From Streptomyces aureus (GTDB taxonomy: Bacteria > Actinomycetota > Actinomycetes > Streptomycetales > Streptomycetaceae), in assembly GCF_001418135.1 (NCBI RefSeq), contig NZ_LIPQ01000039.1, forward strand, positions 1 through 40,370: DNA of 40,370 nucleotides, written 5' to 3'. The notes beneath the pieces were generated by a model. That model had not been told where the DNA came from. It saw only the letters and a program-made list of their open reading frames with translations, and did no database searches. Positions within the stretch are counted from its first letter, which is position 1. The number at the start of each line of letters is the position of its first letter. A program made the position numbers and the translations under genes. This document shows, piece by piece, positions 15,174-24,608 of the stretch.

Positions 15174-15653
15174 TCAGGCCGAGGGAGTCGCCGGGGTCTC
15201 GGCGCCCTCGGAATGCTTCGCCGCCGCCCGCTTCGTCCGCCGGCCGCCACCGGAGGCCGACGCGGGCCCGGATGCCGCCTTGCGCGACGCCCGCTTCGCC
15301 GGAGCGGCCGGCTTGCCCGCCGCGGTCTTCTTCGTGGCCCTCGCCGCCGGGGTCCGCGATGCCGTGCCCTTCGACGCCGTGGCCTTGGCCGACTCGTCCG
15401 GCTTCTCGGGCGCGCTCCTCCGGGCACGGCCCGTCGGCCACTTGAACTCGATCTCCAGCTCGATCTCCCCGCCCGACACCTCGAATTCCAGCTCGCAGCG
15501 GAGCTCGTCGGGGATGCGCAGGCTCAGGGTCCCCGCCCCCAGCTCCAGCTCGGCCTCCCCGCCCTGACGCAGGGCGGTGGCGAGGGCGGTCAGCTGATCC
15601 GCCGCCTCGGCGCGGGACAGCGAGCGCTTCTGCTCGAACTTCAGGTCCTTCAT
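15174..15653 (-). CDS. Amphi-Trp domain protein with Lys/Ala-rich histone-like tail
   Basis: 159 residues in two parts. Residues 1-75 match the small amphi-Trp domain (as I recall TIGR04354): FEQKRSLSRAEAADQLTALATAL, then alternating beta strands LELGAGTLSLRIP and ELEFEVSGGEIELEIEFKW, ending in the conserved Trp. Residues about 78-145 form a low-complexity tail rich in Ala, Lys, Arg, Thr and Ser, with KKTAAGKPAAPAKRASRKAA-type repeats like the C-termini of histone H1 or Streptomyces HupS. The tail suggests nucleic-acid binding; the role of the amphi-Trp domain is unknown. ATG at 15653 has GGAGG 6 nt upstream. It is convergent with the 64-residue membrane protein, 31 nt away, with no strong terminator between. 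Confidence 0.82.
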   Translation of the reverse strand: MKDLKFEQKRSLSRAEAADQLTALATALRQGGEAELELGAGTLSLRIPDELRCELEFEVSGGEIELEIEFKWPTGRARRSAPEKPDESAKATASKGTASRTPAARATKKTAAGKPAAPAKRASRKAASGPASASGGGRRTKRAAAKHSEGAETPATPSA

Positions 15654-15760
15654 GGACGGCCTCCGGTGCGGAGAGGGGCGGGGCGTGATCTCAGCCCAGT
15701 CTGCGGCCGTCCGCCCGACCCGGCATCTCGCACGGTCCCGGGGCACCCCGTGAAACGCCT

Positions 15761-15799
15761 CGGGGCCGGTCAGGAGAAGACAACTCCTGACCGGCCCCG
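15761..15799 (-). terminator. Terminator downstream of tRNA-Gly
   Basis: 16-bp perfect stem (15761-15776 with 15784-15799) with a 7-nt loop, 9 nt beyond the 3' end of the minus-strand tRNA. The remaining sequence to the amphi-Trp start (15654-15760) shows no other feature apart from that gene's ribosome site. Confidence 0.82.
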
Positions 15800-15808
15800 G
15801 GCACATGG

Positions 15809-15879
15809 AGCGGGTGACGGGAATCGAACCCGCGTAGCTAGTTTGGAAGACTAGTGCTCTACCATTGAGCTACACCCGC
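15809..15879 (-). tRNA. tRNA-Gly (anticodon TCC)
   Basis: 71-nt cloverleaf on the minus strand: acceptor GCGGGTG/CACCCGC, D arm with TAGCTCAATGGTAGAGCA, anticodon stem ACTAG/CTAGT around loop CTTCCAA giving TCC, and T arm with GGTTCGAATCC. The discriminator is T, and CCA is not encoded. A TACCAT -10-like hexamer on the minus strand (15924-15929) lies about 45 nt upstream. Confidence 0.95.
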
Positions 15880-15991
15880 ACAGCATCGCGCCGCAGGTCA
15901 CGAGGACCGCGGCACGAACAGCATGGTAGCGGTTCGGAGGCCCTTCGCGCACACCCCGCAAACAGGGGGCGCCGCACAGTCCCCGTCCATG

Positions 15992-15997
15992 TACCCT
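15992..15997 (+). promoter_or_regulatory. -10 element for tRNA-Pro
   Basis: TACCCT (TANNNT) lies 14 nt before the mature tRNA 5' end. No clear -35 element is visible. Confidence 0.45.
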
Positions 15998-16011
15998 ACG
16001 TGTCGCACCGA

Positions 16012-16088
16012 CGGGGTGTGGCGCAGCTTGGTAGCGCGTCCGCTTTGGGAGCGGAAGGCCGTGGGTTCAAATCCCGCCACCCCGACCA
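16012..16088 (+). tRNA. tRNA-Pro (anticodon TGG)
   Basis: 77 nt including an encoded CCA. Acceptor CGGGGTG pairs with CACCCCG, followed by A and CCA. The anticodon loop TTTGGGA in stem TCCGC/GCGGA gives TGG, and the T arm contains GGTTCAAATCC. It is divergent from tRNA-Gly and upstream of tig. Confidence 0.95.
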
Positions 16089-16142
16089 TGACGATCACGC
16101 GCACAGCTCGCGGGCTCTTGATCACGTTGTGGGCGTCATCCC

Positions 16143-16163
16143 GCTTGCGGTTACTATGCAAGC
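16143..16163 (+). promoter_or_regulatory. tig promoter region with flanking dyad
   Basis: TACTAT at 16152-16157 is a good -10 element and TTGTGG at 16127-16132 a possible -35 (19-nt spacer). The -10 lies inside an inverted repeat GCTTGC-N9-GCAAGC, so a dimeric repressor could cover it. It lies 103 nt upstream of the tig start codon. Confidence 0.45.
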
Positions 16164-16259
16164 TGCGTGCCCGTGTGTCTTTCTGACCGGGCCGACCCGC
16201 CGGAACCGCCACACGCGGAACCGGTGGATTCCAGGAATCAGCCACAAGGAGACCGAACC

Positions 16260-17645
16260 GTGAAGAGCGCCGTGGAGACCCTGAACCCGACCCGGGTTCG
16301 GCTCACTGTCGAGGTGCCCTTCGAGGAGCTCAAGGACAGCCTCGACGCGGCGTACAAGAAGATCAACCAGCAGGTCACGGTCAAGGGCTTCCGTAAGGGC
16401 AAGATCCCGGCTCGCGTGATCGACCAGCGGTTCGGCCGCGGCGCCGTGCTGGAAGAGGCCGTCAACGACGCGCTCCCGAAGTTCTACACCGAGGCCGTCA
16501 ACGAGGCCGAGGTCAACCCGCTCGGCCAGCCCGAGGTCGACATCACCGAGCTGAAGGACGGCGAGCTGCTGGCCTTCACCGCCGAGGTCGACATCCGCCC
16601 GACGCTCGAGATCCCGGACTACTCCGGCATCGAGGTCACCGTCGACGCGGTCGAGGTCACCGACGAGGACGTCGAGAAGTCCGTGGAGCAGCTCCGCGAG
16701 CGCTTCGCCTCGACCTCCGCCGTCGAGCGCGCCGCCCAGGACGGCGACGTCGTCACCATCGACCTCGAGGCCAAGGTCGACGGCGAGGTCCTGCCCGACG
16801 GTGTCGCGAGCGACGTCTCGTACACCATCGGTTCGGGCGAGCTGCTCGACGGCATCGACGAGGCCGTCAAGGGCCTGGAGGCCGGTGGCGAGGCCACCTT
16901 CACCTCCCAGCTGAAGGGCGGCTCCGCCGAGGGCAAGGACGCGGAGGTCACCGTCAAGGTCACCACCGTCTCCGCCCGTGAGCTCCCCGAGCTCGACGAC
17001 GAGTTCGCGCAGATGGCGTCGGAGTTCGACACCCTCGACGAGCTCAAGGCCGACAGCCGCAAGCGCCTCGAGAACATGAAGCAGTTCGACCAGGCCACCC
17101 AGGCCCAGGAGCGCGTCCTCGACGAGCTCCTCAAGCTGGTCGAGGTCCCGATGCCCGAGAAGCTTCTCGAGGACGAGATCAACACCCGCAAGCACAACCT
17201 GGAGCACCACCAGCTCGGCCAGATGGGCCTCGACCTCGCGAAGTACCTGGAGATCCAGGGCAAGACCGAGGAAGAGTTCCTGGCCGAGACCAAGGAGCAG
17301 GCCGAGAAGGGCATCAAGACGCAGTTCATCCTCGATGAGCTCGTCAACAAGGAGAAGCTCGACGTCTCCCGCGAGGAGCTCACCGAGCACCTGTTCCGCC
17401 GTGCCGCCTCCTCCGGCATGAGCCCCGACCAGTTCGCCCAGGCCGTGGCCGAGGGTGGCCAGGTTCCGATGCTCGTCGGCGAGGTCGCCCGCGGCAAGGC
17501 CCTCGCGGTCGTCGTCGAGGCCGCCAAGGTCCTCGACACCAACGGTGAGGTCGTCGACCTCTCCGACGACGAGGACGAGGTCGAGACCGCCGCCGAGGCC
17601 GTCGAGGCCGTCACCGGCGAGGCCGAGGTCTCCGAGGACAAGTAA
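16260..17645 (+). CDS. tig: Trigger factor, ribosome-associated chaperone and PPIase
   Basis: 461 residues. Binds the ribosome exit tunnel and shields nascent chains. The ribosome-binding signature GFRKGKIP is at residues 43-50 of the N-terminal domain. The FKBP-type prolyl isomerase domain starts near 155 ([16 protein letters not shown]) and runs to about 240. The rest is the helical chaperone arm domain (residues about 250-430), with a very acidic C-terminus. The GTG at 16260 is supported by AAGGAG about 9 nt upstream. It is transcribed ahead of clpP1 but separated from it by a strong hairpin, so the protease genes have their own promoter. The tig-clpP1-clpP2-clpX order is conserved in actinobacteria. 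Confidence 0.97.
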   Translation: MKSAVETLNPTRVRLTVEVPFEELKDSLDAAYKKINQQVTVKGFRKGKIPARVIDQRFGRGAVLEEAVNDALPKFYTEAVNEAEVNPLGQPEVDITELKDGELLAFTAEVDIRPTLEIPDYSGIEVTVDAVEVTDEDVEKSVEQLRERFASTSAVERAAQDGDVVTIDLEAKVDGEVLPDGVASDVSYTIGSGELLDGIDEAVKGLEAGGEATFTSQLKGGSAEGKDAEVTVKVTTVSARELPELDDEFAQMASEFDTLDELKADSRKRLENMKQFDQATQAQERVLDELLKLVEVPMPEKLLEDEINTRKHNLEHHQLGQMGLDLAKYLEIQGKTEEEFLAETKEQAEKGIKTQFILDELVNKEKLDVSREELTEHLFRRAASSGMSPDQFAQAVAEGGQVPMLVGEVARGKALAVVVEAAKVLDTNGEVVDLSDDEDEVETAAEAVEAVTGEAEVSEDK

Positions 17646-17673
17646 GGGGCCCTCCGCCCCGCGCGGACCCCGC

Positions 17674-17715
17674 TCCACGGGCCCGTACGCACTCCAGTGC
17701 GTACGGGCCCGTGGA
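17674..17715 (+). terminator. Terminator downstream of tig
   Basis: About 19-20 bp of perfect stem (17674-17693 with 17696-17715) and a tiny loop, 28 nt after the tig stop. It isolates tig from the clpP1 promoter. Confidence 0.88.
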
Positions 17716-17752
17716 CGTACGAGGACCCGGCCACGCGCCCCCAACTACCTTG

Positions 17753-17766
17753 CGCTCCCAGCGAAC
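17753..17766 (-). promoter_or_regulatory. ClgR operator upstream of clpP1
   Basis: On the minus strand the site reads GTTCGC-N5-GCG (spacer TGGGA), an exact match to the published binding motif of ClgR, the activator of clp genes in Streptomyces and Corynebacterium. It is 120 nt upstream of the clpP1 GTG and about 39 nt before a TAGGGT -10 element (17805-17810), which is where an activator would sit. Confidence 0.75.
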
Positions 17767-17885
17767 AGTTCGGGAACCGGGATGGCGTTGTCCTACCTGC
17801 GCGTTAGGGTCCATGAAGAGAGGGCAGTGCCCTCGGTACGAGACGCTGAGACGGCCCTGGCCGTCGGAGACGAGCAGGTGGATAC

Positions 17886-18503
17886 GTGACGAATCTGAAG
17901 CCTTACGCCGCGGGTGAGCCGTCCATCGGTGGCGGCCTCGGCGACCATGTCTACAACCGGCTGCTCGGCGAGCGGATCATCTTCCTCGGCCAGCAGGTCG
18001 ACGACGACATCGCCAACAAGATCACCGCTCAGATGCTCCTCCTGGCCGCCGAGCCGGACAAGGACATCTACCTGTACATCAACAGCCCCGGCGGCTCGGT
18101 GACGGCCGGCATGGCGGTCTACGACACCATGCAGTTCATCCCGAACGACGTCGTCACCATCGGTATGGGCATGGCGGCCTCCATGGGCCAGTTCCTGCTC
18201 ACCGCCGGCGCCCCCGGCAAGCGCTTCGCGCTGCCGAACACCGACATCCTGATGCACCAGGGCTCCGCCGGCATCGGCGGCACCGCCTCCGACATCAAGA
18301 TCCAGGCCGAGTACCTGCTCCGCACGAAGAAGCGGATGGCCGAGATCACCGCGCAGCACTCCGGCCAGACCGTCGAGACGATCATCCGCGACGGCGACCG
18401 TGACCGCTGGTTCACCGCGGACGAGGCCAAGCAGTACGGCCTCATCGACGACATCATCACGCACGCCGCAGGTGTTCCGGGCGGCGGCGGCACGGGCGCC
18501 TGA
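17886..18503 (+). CDS. clpP1: ATP-dependent Clp protease proteolytic subunit ClpP1
   Basis: Serine peptidase subunit of the tetradecameric Clp chamber; 205 residues. The catalytic triad is Ser99 (GMAASMGQ), His124 (LMHQGSAG) and Asp173 (DRDRWFT). The oxyanion and head region [20 protein letters not shown] is intact. In actinobacteria ClpP1 and ClpP2 form mixed rings and are fed by ClpX or ClpC. GTG at 17886 has AGGTGG 4 nt upstream. A ClgR box precedes it, so expression should follow ClgR. The gap to clpP2 is 49 nt without a terminator, so the two are cotranscribed. A Gly-rich tail ([10 protein letters not shown]) ends the chain. Confidence 0.97.
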   Translation: MTNLKPYAAGEPSIGGGLGDHVYNRLLGERIIFLGQQVDDDIANKITAQMLLLAAEPDKDIYLYINSPGGSVTAGMAVYDTMQFIPNDVVTIGMGMAASMGQFLLTAGAPGKRFALPNTDILMHQGSAGIGGTASDIKIQAEYLLRTKKRMAEITAQHSGQTVETIIRDGDRDRWFTADEAKQYGLIDDIITHAAGVPGGGGTGA

Positions 18504-18552
18504 GCCCGTCCGCCCGCCCAAGAGCCCCAGCCCACCGAACGCCACCAGGACG

Positions 18553-19227
18553 GTGAACACCCAGATGCAGAACAACCTCTCCGCGAGCGGCCTCTACACC
18601 GGCGCGCCGATCGACAACCGCTACGTCGTGCCGCGCTTCGTCGAGCGCACCTCGCAGGGAATCCGCGAGTACGACCCGTACGCCAAGCTCTTCGAAGAGC
18701 GCGTGATCTTCCTCGGCGTGCAGATCGACGACGCCTCCGCCAACGACGTCATGGCGCAGCTCCTGTGCCTGGAGTCGATGGACCCGGACCGCGACATCTC
18801 CATCTACATCAACAGCCCCGGTGGCTCCTTCACCGCGCTGACGGCGATCTACGACACGATGCAGTTCGTGAAGCCGGACATCCAGACGGTCTGCATGGGC
18901 CAGGCGGCCTCCGCCGCGGCCGTGCTGCTCGCCGCCGGCACCCCCGGCAAGCGGATGGCCCTGCCGAACGCCCGCGTGCTGATCCACCAGCCCTCCGGCG
19001 GCACCGGCCGTGAGCAACTCTCCGACCTGGAGATCGCGGCCAACGAGATCCTGCGCATGCGCAGCCAGCTCGAGGAGATGCTGGCCAAGCACTCCTCGAC
19101 GCCGATCGAGAAGATCCGCGACGACATCGAGCGTGACAAGATCCTCACGGCCGAGGACGCCCTGGCGTACGGCCTGGTGGACCAGATCGTCTCGACCCGT
19201 AAGAGCACGGCCGCCACGGCACACTGA
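18553..19227 (+). CDS. clpP2: ATP-dependent Clp protease proteolytic subunit ClpP2
   Basis: Second Clp peptidase subunit, 224 residues, with catalytic Ser120 ([11 protein letters not shown]), His145 (LIHQPSGG) and Asp195 (ERDKILTA). The ClpP2-type N-terminus [27 protein letters not shown] suits a processed propeptide before the core. I chose GTG at 18553 because AGGA lies 3-4 nt upstream; ATG at 18565, four codons later, lacks a ribosome site. It forms an operon with clpP1. Its sequence differs from ClpP1 around the active-site helix (SAAAV versus SMGQF), consistent with a hetero-oligomer of two distinct rings. Confidence 0.95.
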   Translation: MNTQMQNNLSASGLYTGAPIDNRYVVPRFVERTSQGIREYDPYAKLFEERVIFLGVQIDDASANDVMAQLLCLESMDPDRDISIYINSPGGSFTALTAIYDTMQFVKPDIQTVCMGQAASAAAVLLAAGTPGKRMALPNARVLIHQPSGGTGREQLSDLEIAANEILRMRSQLEEMLAKHSSTPIEKIRDDIERDKILTAEDALAYGLVDQIVSTRKSTAATAH

Positions 19228-19242
19228 CGCCCGACCTTCCCG

Positions 19243-19287
19243 TGGCACGGTGCGCGTGGCCGAATCGCGACCATGTGAACCGTGCCA
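19243..19287. promoter_or_regulatory. Inverted repeat TGGCACGGT/ACCGTGCCA before clpX
   Basis: Perfect 9-bp arms 27 nt apart, starting 16 nt after the clpP2 stop; a second GGGCCC...GGGCCC dyad follows at 19292-19310. It could be a weak terminator or attenuator between clpP2 and clpX. A TACCGT hexamer downstream (19318-19323) may be a clpX -10 element. The rest of the 156-nt gap holds only the clpX ribosome site. Confidence 0.4.
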
Positions 19288-19383
19288 AGGGGGGCCCGAA
19301 CGGGGGGCCCGGCAAGGTACCGTCGAATATGAGGCACCAGGAGTCGCTGAACCAAGCGCTCCCAGGCGAAGGGGAAGCACCTC

Positions 19384-20667
<1,284 letters not shown>

Positions 20668-20681
20668 CGCCGAGAACGACG

Positions 20682-20714
20682 GAAGGGGGTCCCGCCCGAG
20701 GCGGGACCCCCTTC
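20682..20714. terminator. Bidirectional terminator after clpX
   Basis: 14-15 bp perfect stem (20682-20696 with 20700-20714) with a 3-5 nt loop, between clpX and the convergent Pro/Gln-rich membrane protein gene. Confidence 0.86.
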
Positions 20715-20733
20715 GTCATGTCCGGCGAGCCGG

Positions 20734-21684
20734 TCAGAGCTTGACGCGGATCTCCTTGCGGAGCTTGGCGGTGATGGCGGCGGCGTCCTCGGCCGATTCG
20801 GACTTGCCGGTGAGCAGGCCGCTCATGTCCATCGGGACCACGAAGCCCACCGTGCTGTGGTCGGCCCAGACGCAGATGTTCATGGTGAACGCGGGGGTCG
20901 GGGTCGACGCGGTGGGGTCGGCCTCGGACTTGGCCTGCTGGCACTTCAGGATGGCGCCGTCGAGCTCCGCCGGCTCGAACTGCTGGGGGCTGCCGACCAG
21001 TTGCGGCTCACCCTTCTTGCCCGCGTCCTTGTCGGCCTCCGCCTTGATGGTGGCGAAGACGCCGTCGACGACCTTCTCCGGGTCGTCGACCTCGCCGTAC
21101 AGGCCGCTGAAGGAGAGCATCTTGCCCCCGATGGGGTTGCTCGCGTCCTTCACCTGGTAGCTGGCGTCCACGCTCTTCGCGTTCTTGACGCCGGTCTTCT
21201 CGACCTCCTTGAGGGAGTCCCGGTCCCCGCCTTCCTTGCCCGGATTCTTCTTGTACTCGCCCAGCACCGTCTCCGGCGTGGTCAGCTTGTGCGGGCCGTC
21301 GTTCGCGACCGAGGCGCCACCGCCGCCCAGCAGGAAGTACGCGCCCACGCCGATCGCCGCGACCACCGCGACCGCGCCGATGATCCAGCCCGCCTTGGAC
21401 TTCTTCGGGGCCGGCGGGTGCGGGACGTAGCCGCCCGGGCCCTGGGGGGCGCCGTACTGGGGCTGCTGGCCGTACGGGCCGGGCTGCTGGGGCTGCTGCG
21501 GGTAGCCGTACGGCGGCTGCTGCGGCGGGACGCCCTGCGGGGCCTGCTGGGGGTAGCCGTAACCGGGCTGCGCGCCGTAGGGCCCGGGCTGCTGCGGCTG
21601 CTGCCCGTACGGGCCCGGCTGCTGGCCGTAGGGCCCGGGCTGCTGCGGCTGCTGGCCGTACGGGCCCGGCTGGTTGTAGCTCAT
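20734..21684 (-). CDS. Pro/Gln/Gly/Tyr-rich single-pass membrane protein
   Basis: 316 residues, function unknown. Residues 1-90 are low-complexity, built from QQPGPYG and YGYPQQ repeats. A basic PAPKKSKAG stretch leads into one membrane helix at about 99-120 (WIIGAVAVVAAIGVGAYFLL). The remaining ~195 residues are predicted to be outside the cell, with two cysteines (KCQQ and NICVW) that may pair. Extracytoplasmic motifs include PETVLGEYKKNPGK and FSGLYGEVDDPEKVVDG. The cytoplasmic PGPYG tail is like those of several Streptomyces membrane proteins and may drive protein interaction or condensation. ATG at 21684 has GAGGGGA about 8 nt upstream. A perfect 9-bp inverted repeat lies 17 nt upstream of the start. 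Confidence 0.85.
   Translation of the reverse strand: MSYNQPGPYGQQPQQPGPYGQQPGPYGQQPQQPGPYGAQPGYGYPQQAPQGVPPQQPPYGYPQQPQQPGPYGQQPQYGAPQGPGGYVPHPPAPKKSKAGWIIGAVAVVAAIGVGAYFLLGGGGASVANDGPHKLTTPETVLGEYKKNPGKEGGDRDSLKEVEKTGVKNAKSVDASYQVKDASNPIGGKMLSFSGLYGEVDDPEKVVDGVFATIKAEADKDAGKKGEPQLVGSPQQFEPAELDGAILKCQQAKSEADPTASTPTPAFTMNICVWADHSTVGFVVPMDMSGLLTGKSESAEDAAAITAKLRKEIRVKL
21420..21681 (-). repeat. In-gene tandem low-complexity repeat encoding PGPYG units
   Basis: Imperfect 15-40 bp units containing GGGCCCGGCTGCTG-type segments on the plus strand recur at least six times and encode QQPGPYG/QPQQPGPYG. Expect length variation between strains. It is coding, not CRISPR, because the units vary and keep the reading frame. 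Confidence 0.8.
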
Positions 21685-21700
21685 CGACAGGTTCCCCTCA

Positions 21701-21729
21701 CAGGATGTTTATGCCTACCGAACATCCTG
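21701..21729. promoter_or_regulatory. Inverted repeat CAGGATGTT-N11-AACATCCTG
   Basis: Perfect 9-bp arms with an 11-nt spacer, 17 nt upstream of the Pro/Gln-rich membrane protein start and about 90 nt upstream of valS. It is followed at once by GGCGGAACCGCC, a second small palindrome. It may be an operator over the minus-strand promoter or a leader hairpin. Confidence 0.5.
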
Positions 21730-21786
21730 GCGGAACCGCCGTGCCGTAAGTGCGGCGGGGGCCACACCGTTACCGAACCAAAGCGT

Positions 21787-21822
21787 TTCAGGACAGCACC
21801 GCGACACCCCTAAACTGGCCCC
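21787..21822 (+). promoter_or_regulatory. Leaderless valS promoter
   Basis: TTCAGG (21787-21792), an 18-nt spacer and TAAACT (21811-21816) are followed by 6 nt and the GTG start. No ribosome site exists, so the mRNA should begin at the start codon. No T-box leader is present. Confidence 0.65.
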
Positions 21823-24444
21823 GTGACCGAGAACACTCAGCAGCAGACAGCGCCCACCACCGAACTGCCGACCACGTACGCGCCGGCCGAGGTAGAGGGG
21901 CCGCTGTACGAGCGCTGGGTAGAGCGCGGCTACTTCGAGGCGGACGCGAAGAGCGAGAAGCCCGCGTACACGATCGTCATCCCGCCGCCGAACGTCACCG
22001 GCTCGCTCCACCTGGGCCACGCCTTCGAGCACACGCTGATCGACGCCCTCACCCGCCGCAAGCGCATGCAGGGCTTCGAGACGCTGTGGCAGCCCGGCAT
22101 GGACCACGCCGGCATCGCCACCCAGAACGTCGTCGAGCGTGAGCTCGCCAAGGAGGGCAAGTCCCGCCACGACCTGGGCCGCGAGGCCTTCGTCGAGCGT
22201 GTCTGGGAGTGGAAGGCCGAGTCCGGCGGTCAGATCGCCGGCCAGATGCGGCGCCTCGGCGAGGGCCTCGCGTGGAGCCGCGACCGCTTCACCATGGACG
22301 AGGGTCTCTCCCGCGCCGTCCAGACCGTCTTCAAGAAGATGTTCGACGACGGTCTGATCTACCGCGCCGAGCGCATCATCAACTGGTGCCCGCGCTGTCT
22401 GACGGCCATCTCCGACATCGAGGTCGACTACCAGGACGACGACGGCGAGCTCGTCTCCATGAAGTACGGCGAGGGTGAGGACACCATCGTCGTCGCCACC
22501 ACGCGTGCGGAGACGATGCTCGGTGACACCGCCGTCGCCGTCCACCCCGACGACGAGCGCTACGCCCACCTGATCGGCAAGCAGATCAAGCTGCCGCTGA
22601 CGGACCGGACCATCCCGGTCGTCGCCGACACGCACGTCGACCCGGAGTTCGGCACCGGCGCCGTCAAGGTGACCCCGGCGCACGACCCGAACGACTTCGC
22701 CATCGGCCAGCGCCACGACCTCGACTCCATCGAGGTCCTCGACGAGCGCGGTGTGATCACCGTCCACGGCCCCTTCCAGGGTCTGGACCGCTTCGAGGCG
22801 CGCTCCGCGATCGTCGCCGCCCTGCGGGCCGACGGCCGGATCGTCGCCGAGAAGCGCCCGTACGTCCACTCCGTCGGCCACTGCTCGCGCTGCAAGACGA
22901 CGCTGGAGCCGCGTCTGTCGCTGCAGTGGTGGGTCAAGGTCGAGACCCTCGCCAAGGCCGCGGGCGACGCGGTCCGTGACGGCCGGGTCGACATCCACCC
23001 GGCCGACATGTCGCAGCGGTACTTCGACTGGGTCGACAACCTCAACGACTGGTGCATCTCGCGCCAGCTGTGGTGGGGTCACCGCATCCCCGTCTGGCAC
23101 GGCCCGAACGGCGAGCTGGTCTGCGTCGGTCCCGACGACGAGGCGCCCACGGGCGAGGGCTGGACGCAGGACACCGACGTCCTCGACACGTGGTTCTCGT
23201 CCGGCCTGTGGCCGTTCTCCACGCTCGGCTGGCCGGAGCGGACGCCGGACCTGGAGAAGTTCTATCCGAACTCCGTCCTGGTCACCGGTTACGACCTGAT
23301 GTTCTTCTGGGTCGCCCGGATGATGATGTTCGGTCTGTACGCGATGGACGGTCAGCCGCCGTTCCGCACGATCGCGTTCCACGGCATGGTCCGCGACGAG
23401 TTCGGCAAGAAGATGTCGAAGTCGTTCGGGAACACGGTCAACCCGCTGGACTGGATGGACAAGTACGGCTCCGACGCCCTGCGCTTCACCCTGGCCAAGG
23501 GCGCCAACCCGGGCGTCGACGTCCCGATCGGCGAGGACTGGGTCCAGGCGTCCCGGAACTTCGCCAACAAGATCTGGAACGCGACCCGTTTCGCCATGAT
23601 GAACGGCGCCACGATCGAGGGCCCGCTGCCGGACGCCTCCGAGATGTCGGCGACCGACCGCTGGATCCTGTCCCGCCTCAACGAGACGGTCGCGCAGGTC
23701 GACGCGTACTACGAGGACTTCCAGTTCGCCAAGCTCGCCGACACCCTCTACCACTTCGCGTGGGACGAGGTGTTCGCCTGGTACGTCGAGCTGTCGAAGA
23801 CCACGTTCTTCGCGGGCGGCGAGGGCGCCAAGGTCTCCGGCCGGGTCCTCGGCGAGGTCCTGGACGTCATGCTCCGGCTGCTGCACCCGATCGTCCCGTT
23901 CGTCACCGACACCCTGTGGACCACCCTCACCGGCGGTGAGTCCCTGGTGATCGCCGACTGGCCGAAGGACAGCGGCTTCCGCGACAAGGCCGCCGAGCAG
24001 GAGATCGAGCTGGTCCAGCGGGTCGTCACCGAGGTCCGCCGCTTCCGCAAGGAGCAGGGTCTCCAGGACGCCCAGAAGGTGCCGGCCCGCCTCGCCGTCG
24101 ACGGCACCCCGCTCGTCGCCCACGAGGCCGCCATCCGTCAGATCCTGCGCCTCCAGCCGGAGGGCGAGGGCTTCGCCGCCACCGCCTCCCTGCCGGTCGC
24201 CGGCGCCACGGTCGCGCTGGACCTGTCCGGCACGATCGACGTCGCCGCCGAGCGCAAGCGCCTCGCGAAGGACCTCGCGGCGGCCGAGAAGGAGAAGGCC
24301 CAGGCCGAGGCCAAGCTCGGGAACGAGGCCTTCCTGGCCAAGGCCCCCGACAACGTCGTGGACAAGATCAAGGGCCGCCTCGCCAAGGCGGACGAGGACA
24401 TCGCCCGCATCGAGGCCCAGCTGGCGAATCTGCCGCAGGCCTAG
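21823..24444 (+). CDS. valS: Valyl-tRNA synthetase
   Basis: Class I aminoacyl-tRNA synthetase charging tRNA-Val; 873 residues. The HIGH signature is HLGH at residues 63-66 in [13 protein letters not shown], and the KMSKS loop is exact at 530-534. Between them lies the CP1 editing domain (about residues 200-330), with the threonine-rich [10 protein letters not shown] motif and the [16 protein letters not shown] block that hydrolyses Thr-tRNA-Val. The C-terminal anticodon-binding domain is followed by a coiled-coil arm (about 800-870, [34 protein letters not shown]). GTG at 21823 is chosen from the leaderless promoter spacing. A strong terminator follows, so valS is a single-gene transcript here. 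Confidence 0.97.
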   Translation: MTENTQQQTAPTTELPTTYAPAEVEGPLYERWVERGYFEADAKSEKPAYTIVIPPPNVTGSLHLGHAFEHTLIDALTRRKRMQGFETLWQPGMDHAGIATQNVVERELAKEGKSRHDLGREAFVERVWEWKAESGGQIAGQMRRLGEGLAWSRDRFTMDEGLSRAVQTVFKKMFDDGLIYRAERIINWCPRCLTAISDIEVDYQDDDGELVSMKYGEGEDTIVVATTRAETMLGDTAVAVHPDDERYAHLIGKQIKLPLTDRTIPVVADTHVDPEFGTGAVKVTPAHDPNDFAIGQRHDLDSIEVLDERGVITVHGPFQGLDRFEARSAIVAALRADGRIVAEKRPYVHSVGHCSRCKTTLEPRLSLQWWVKVETLAKAAGDAVRDGRVDIHPADMSQRYFDWVDNLNDWCISRQLWWGHRIPVWHGPNGELVCVGPDDEAPTGEGWTQDTDVLDTWFSSGLWPFSTLGWPERTPDLEKFYPNSVLVTGYDLMFFWVARMMMFGLYAMDGQPPFRTIAFHGMVRDEFGKKMSKSFGNTVNPLDWMDKYGSDALRFTLAKGANPGVDVPIGEDWVQASRNFANKIWNATRFAMMNGATIEGPLPDASEMSATDRWILSRLNETVAQVDAYYEDFQFAKLADTLYHFAWDEVFAWYVELSKTTFFAGGEGAKVSGRVLGEVLDVMLRLLHPIVPFVTDTLWTTLTGGESLVIADWPKDSGFRDKAAEQEIELVQRVVTEVRRFRKEQGLQDAQKVPARLAVDGTPLVAHEAAIRQILRLQPEGEGFAATASLPVAGATVALDLSGTIDVAAERKRLAKDLAAAEKEKAQAEAKLGNEAFLAKAPDNVVDKIKGRLAKADEDIARIEAQLANLPQA

Positions 24445-24453
24445 TACGGCATG

Positions 24454-24496
24454 ACGAAGGGGCCCGGAACCGTGTCACGGTTCCGGGCCCCTTCGT
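24454..24496 (+). terminator. Terminator downstream of valS
   Basis: About 20 bp of perfect stem (24454-24474 with 24476-24496), one of the longest in the window, 10 nt after the stop. Confidence 0.88.
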
Positions 24497-24608
24497 GTGC
24501 GCCGCCGGTGCTTCGCCGCGCCCGGTGAGAGTCAGGAATACGGACGAAGTGCCCGATGTCACATCAGACGGGACTTCAGGTCCACGTCGTCGGGACGAAA
24601 GACCTTGG

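Noticed and set aside
17772..17805. Sigma-R promoter for clpP1
   Set aside because: GGGAAC is present, but the nearest GTT elements are 9 and 25 nt away instead of about 18.
21420..21681. Repeats resembling a CRISPR array
   Set aside because: The units vary, keep the reading frame and encode PGPYG repeats inside a protein with good ribosome site and membrane helix; there are no spacers and no cas genes.
21741..21822. T-box or other riboswitch before valS
   Set aside because: The -10 element is 6 nt from the start codon, leaving no leader to fold.
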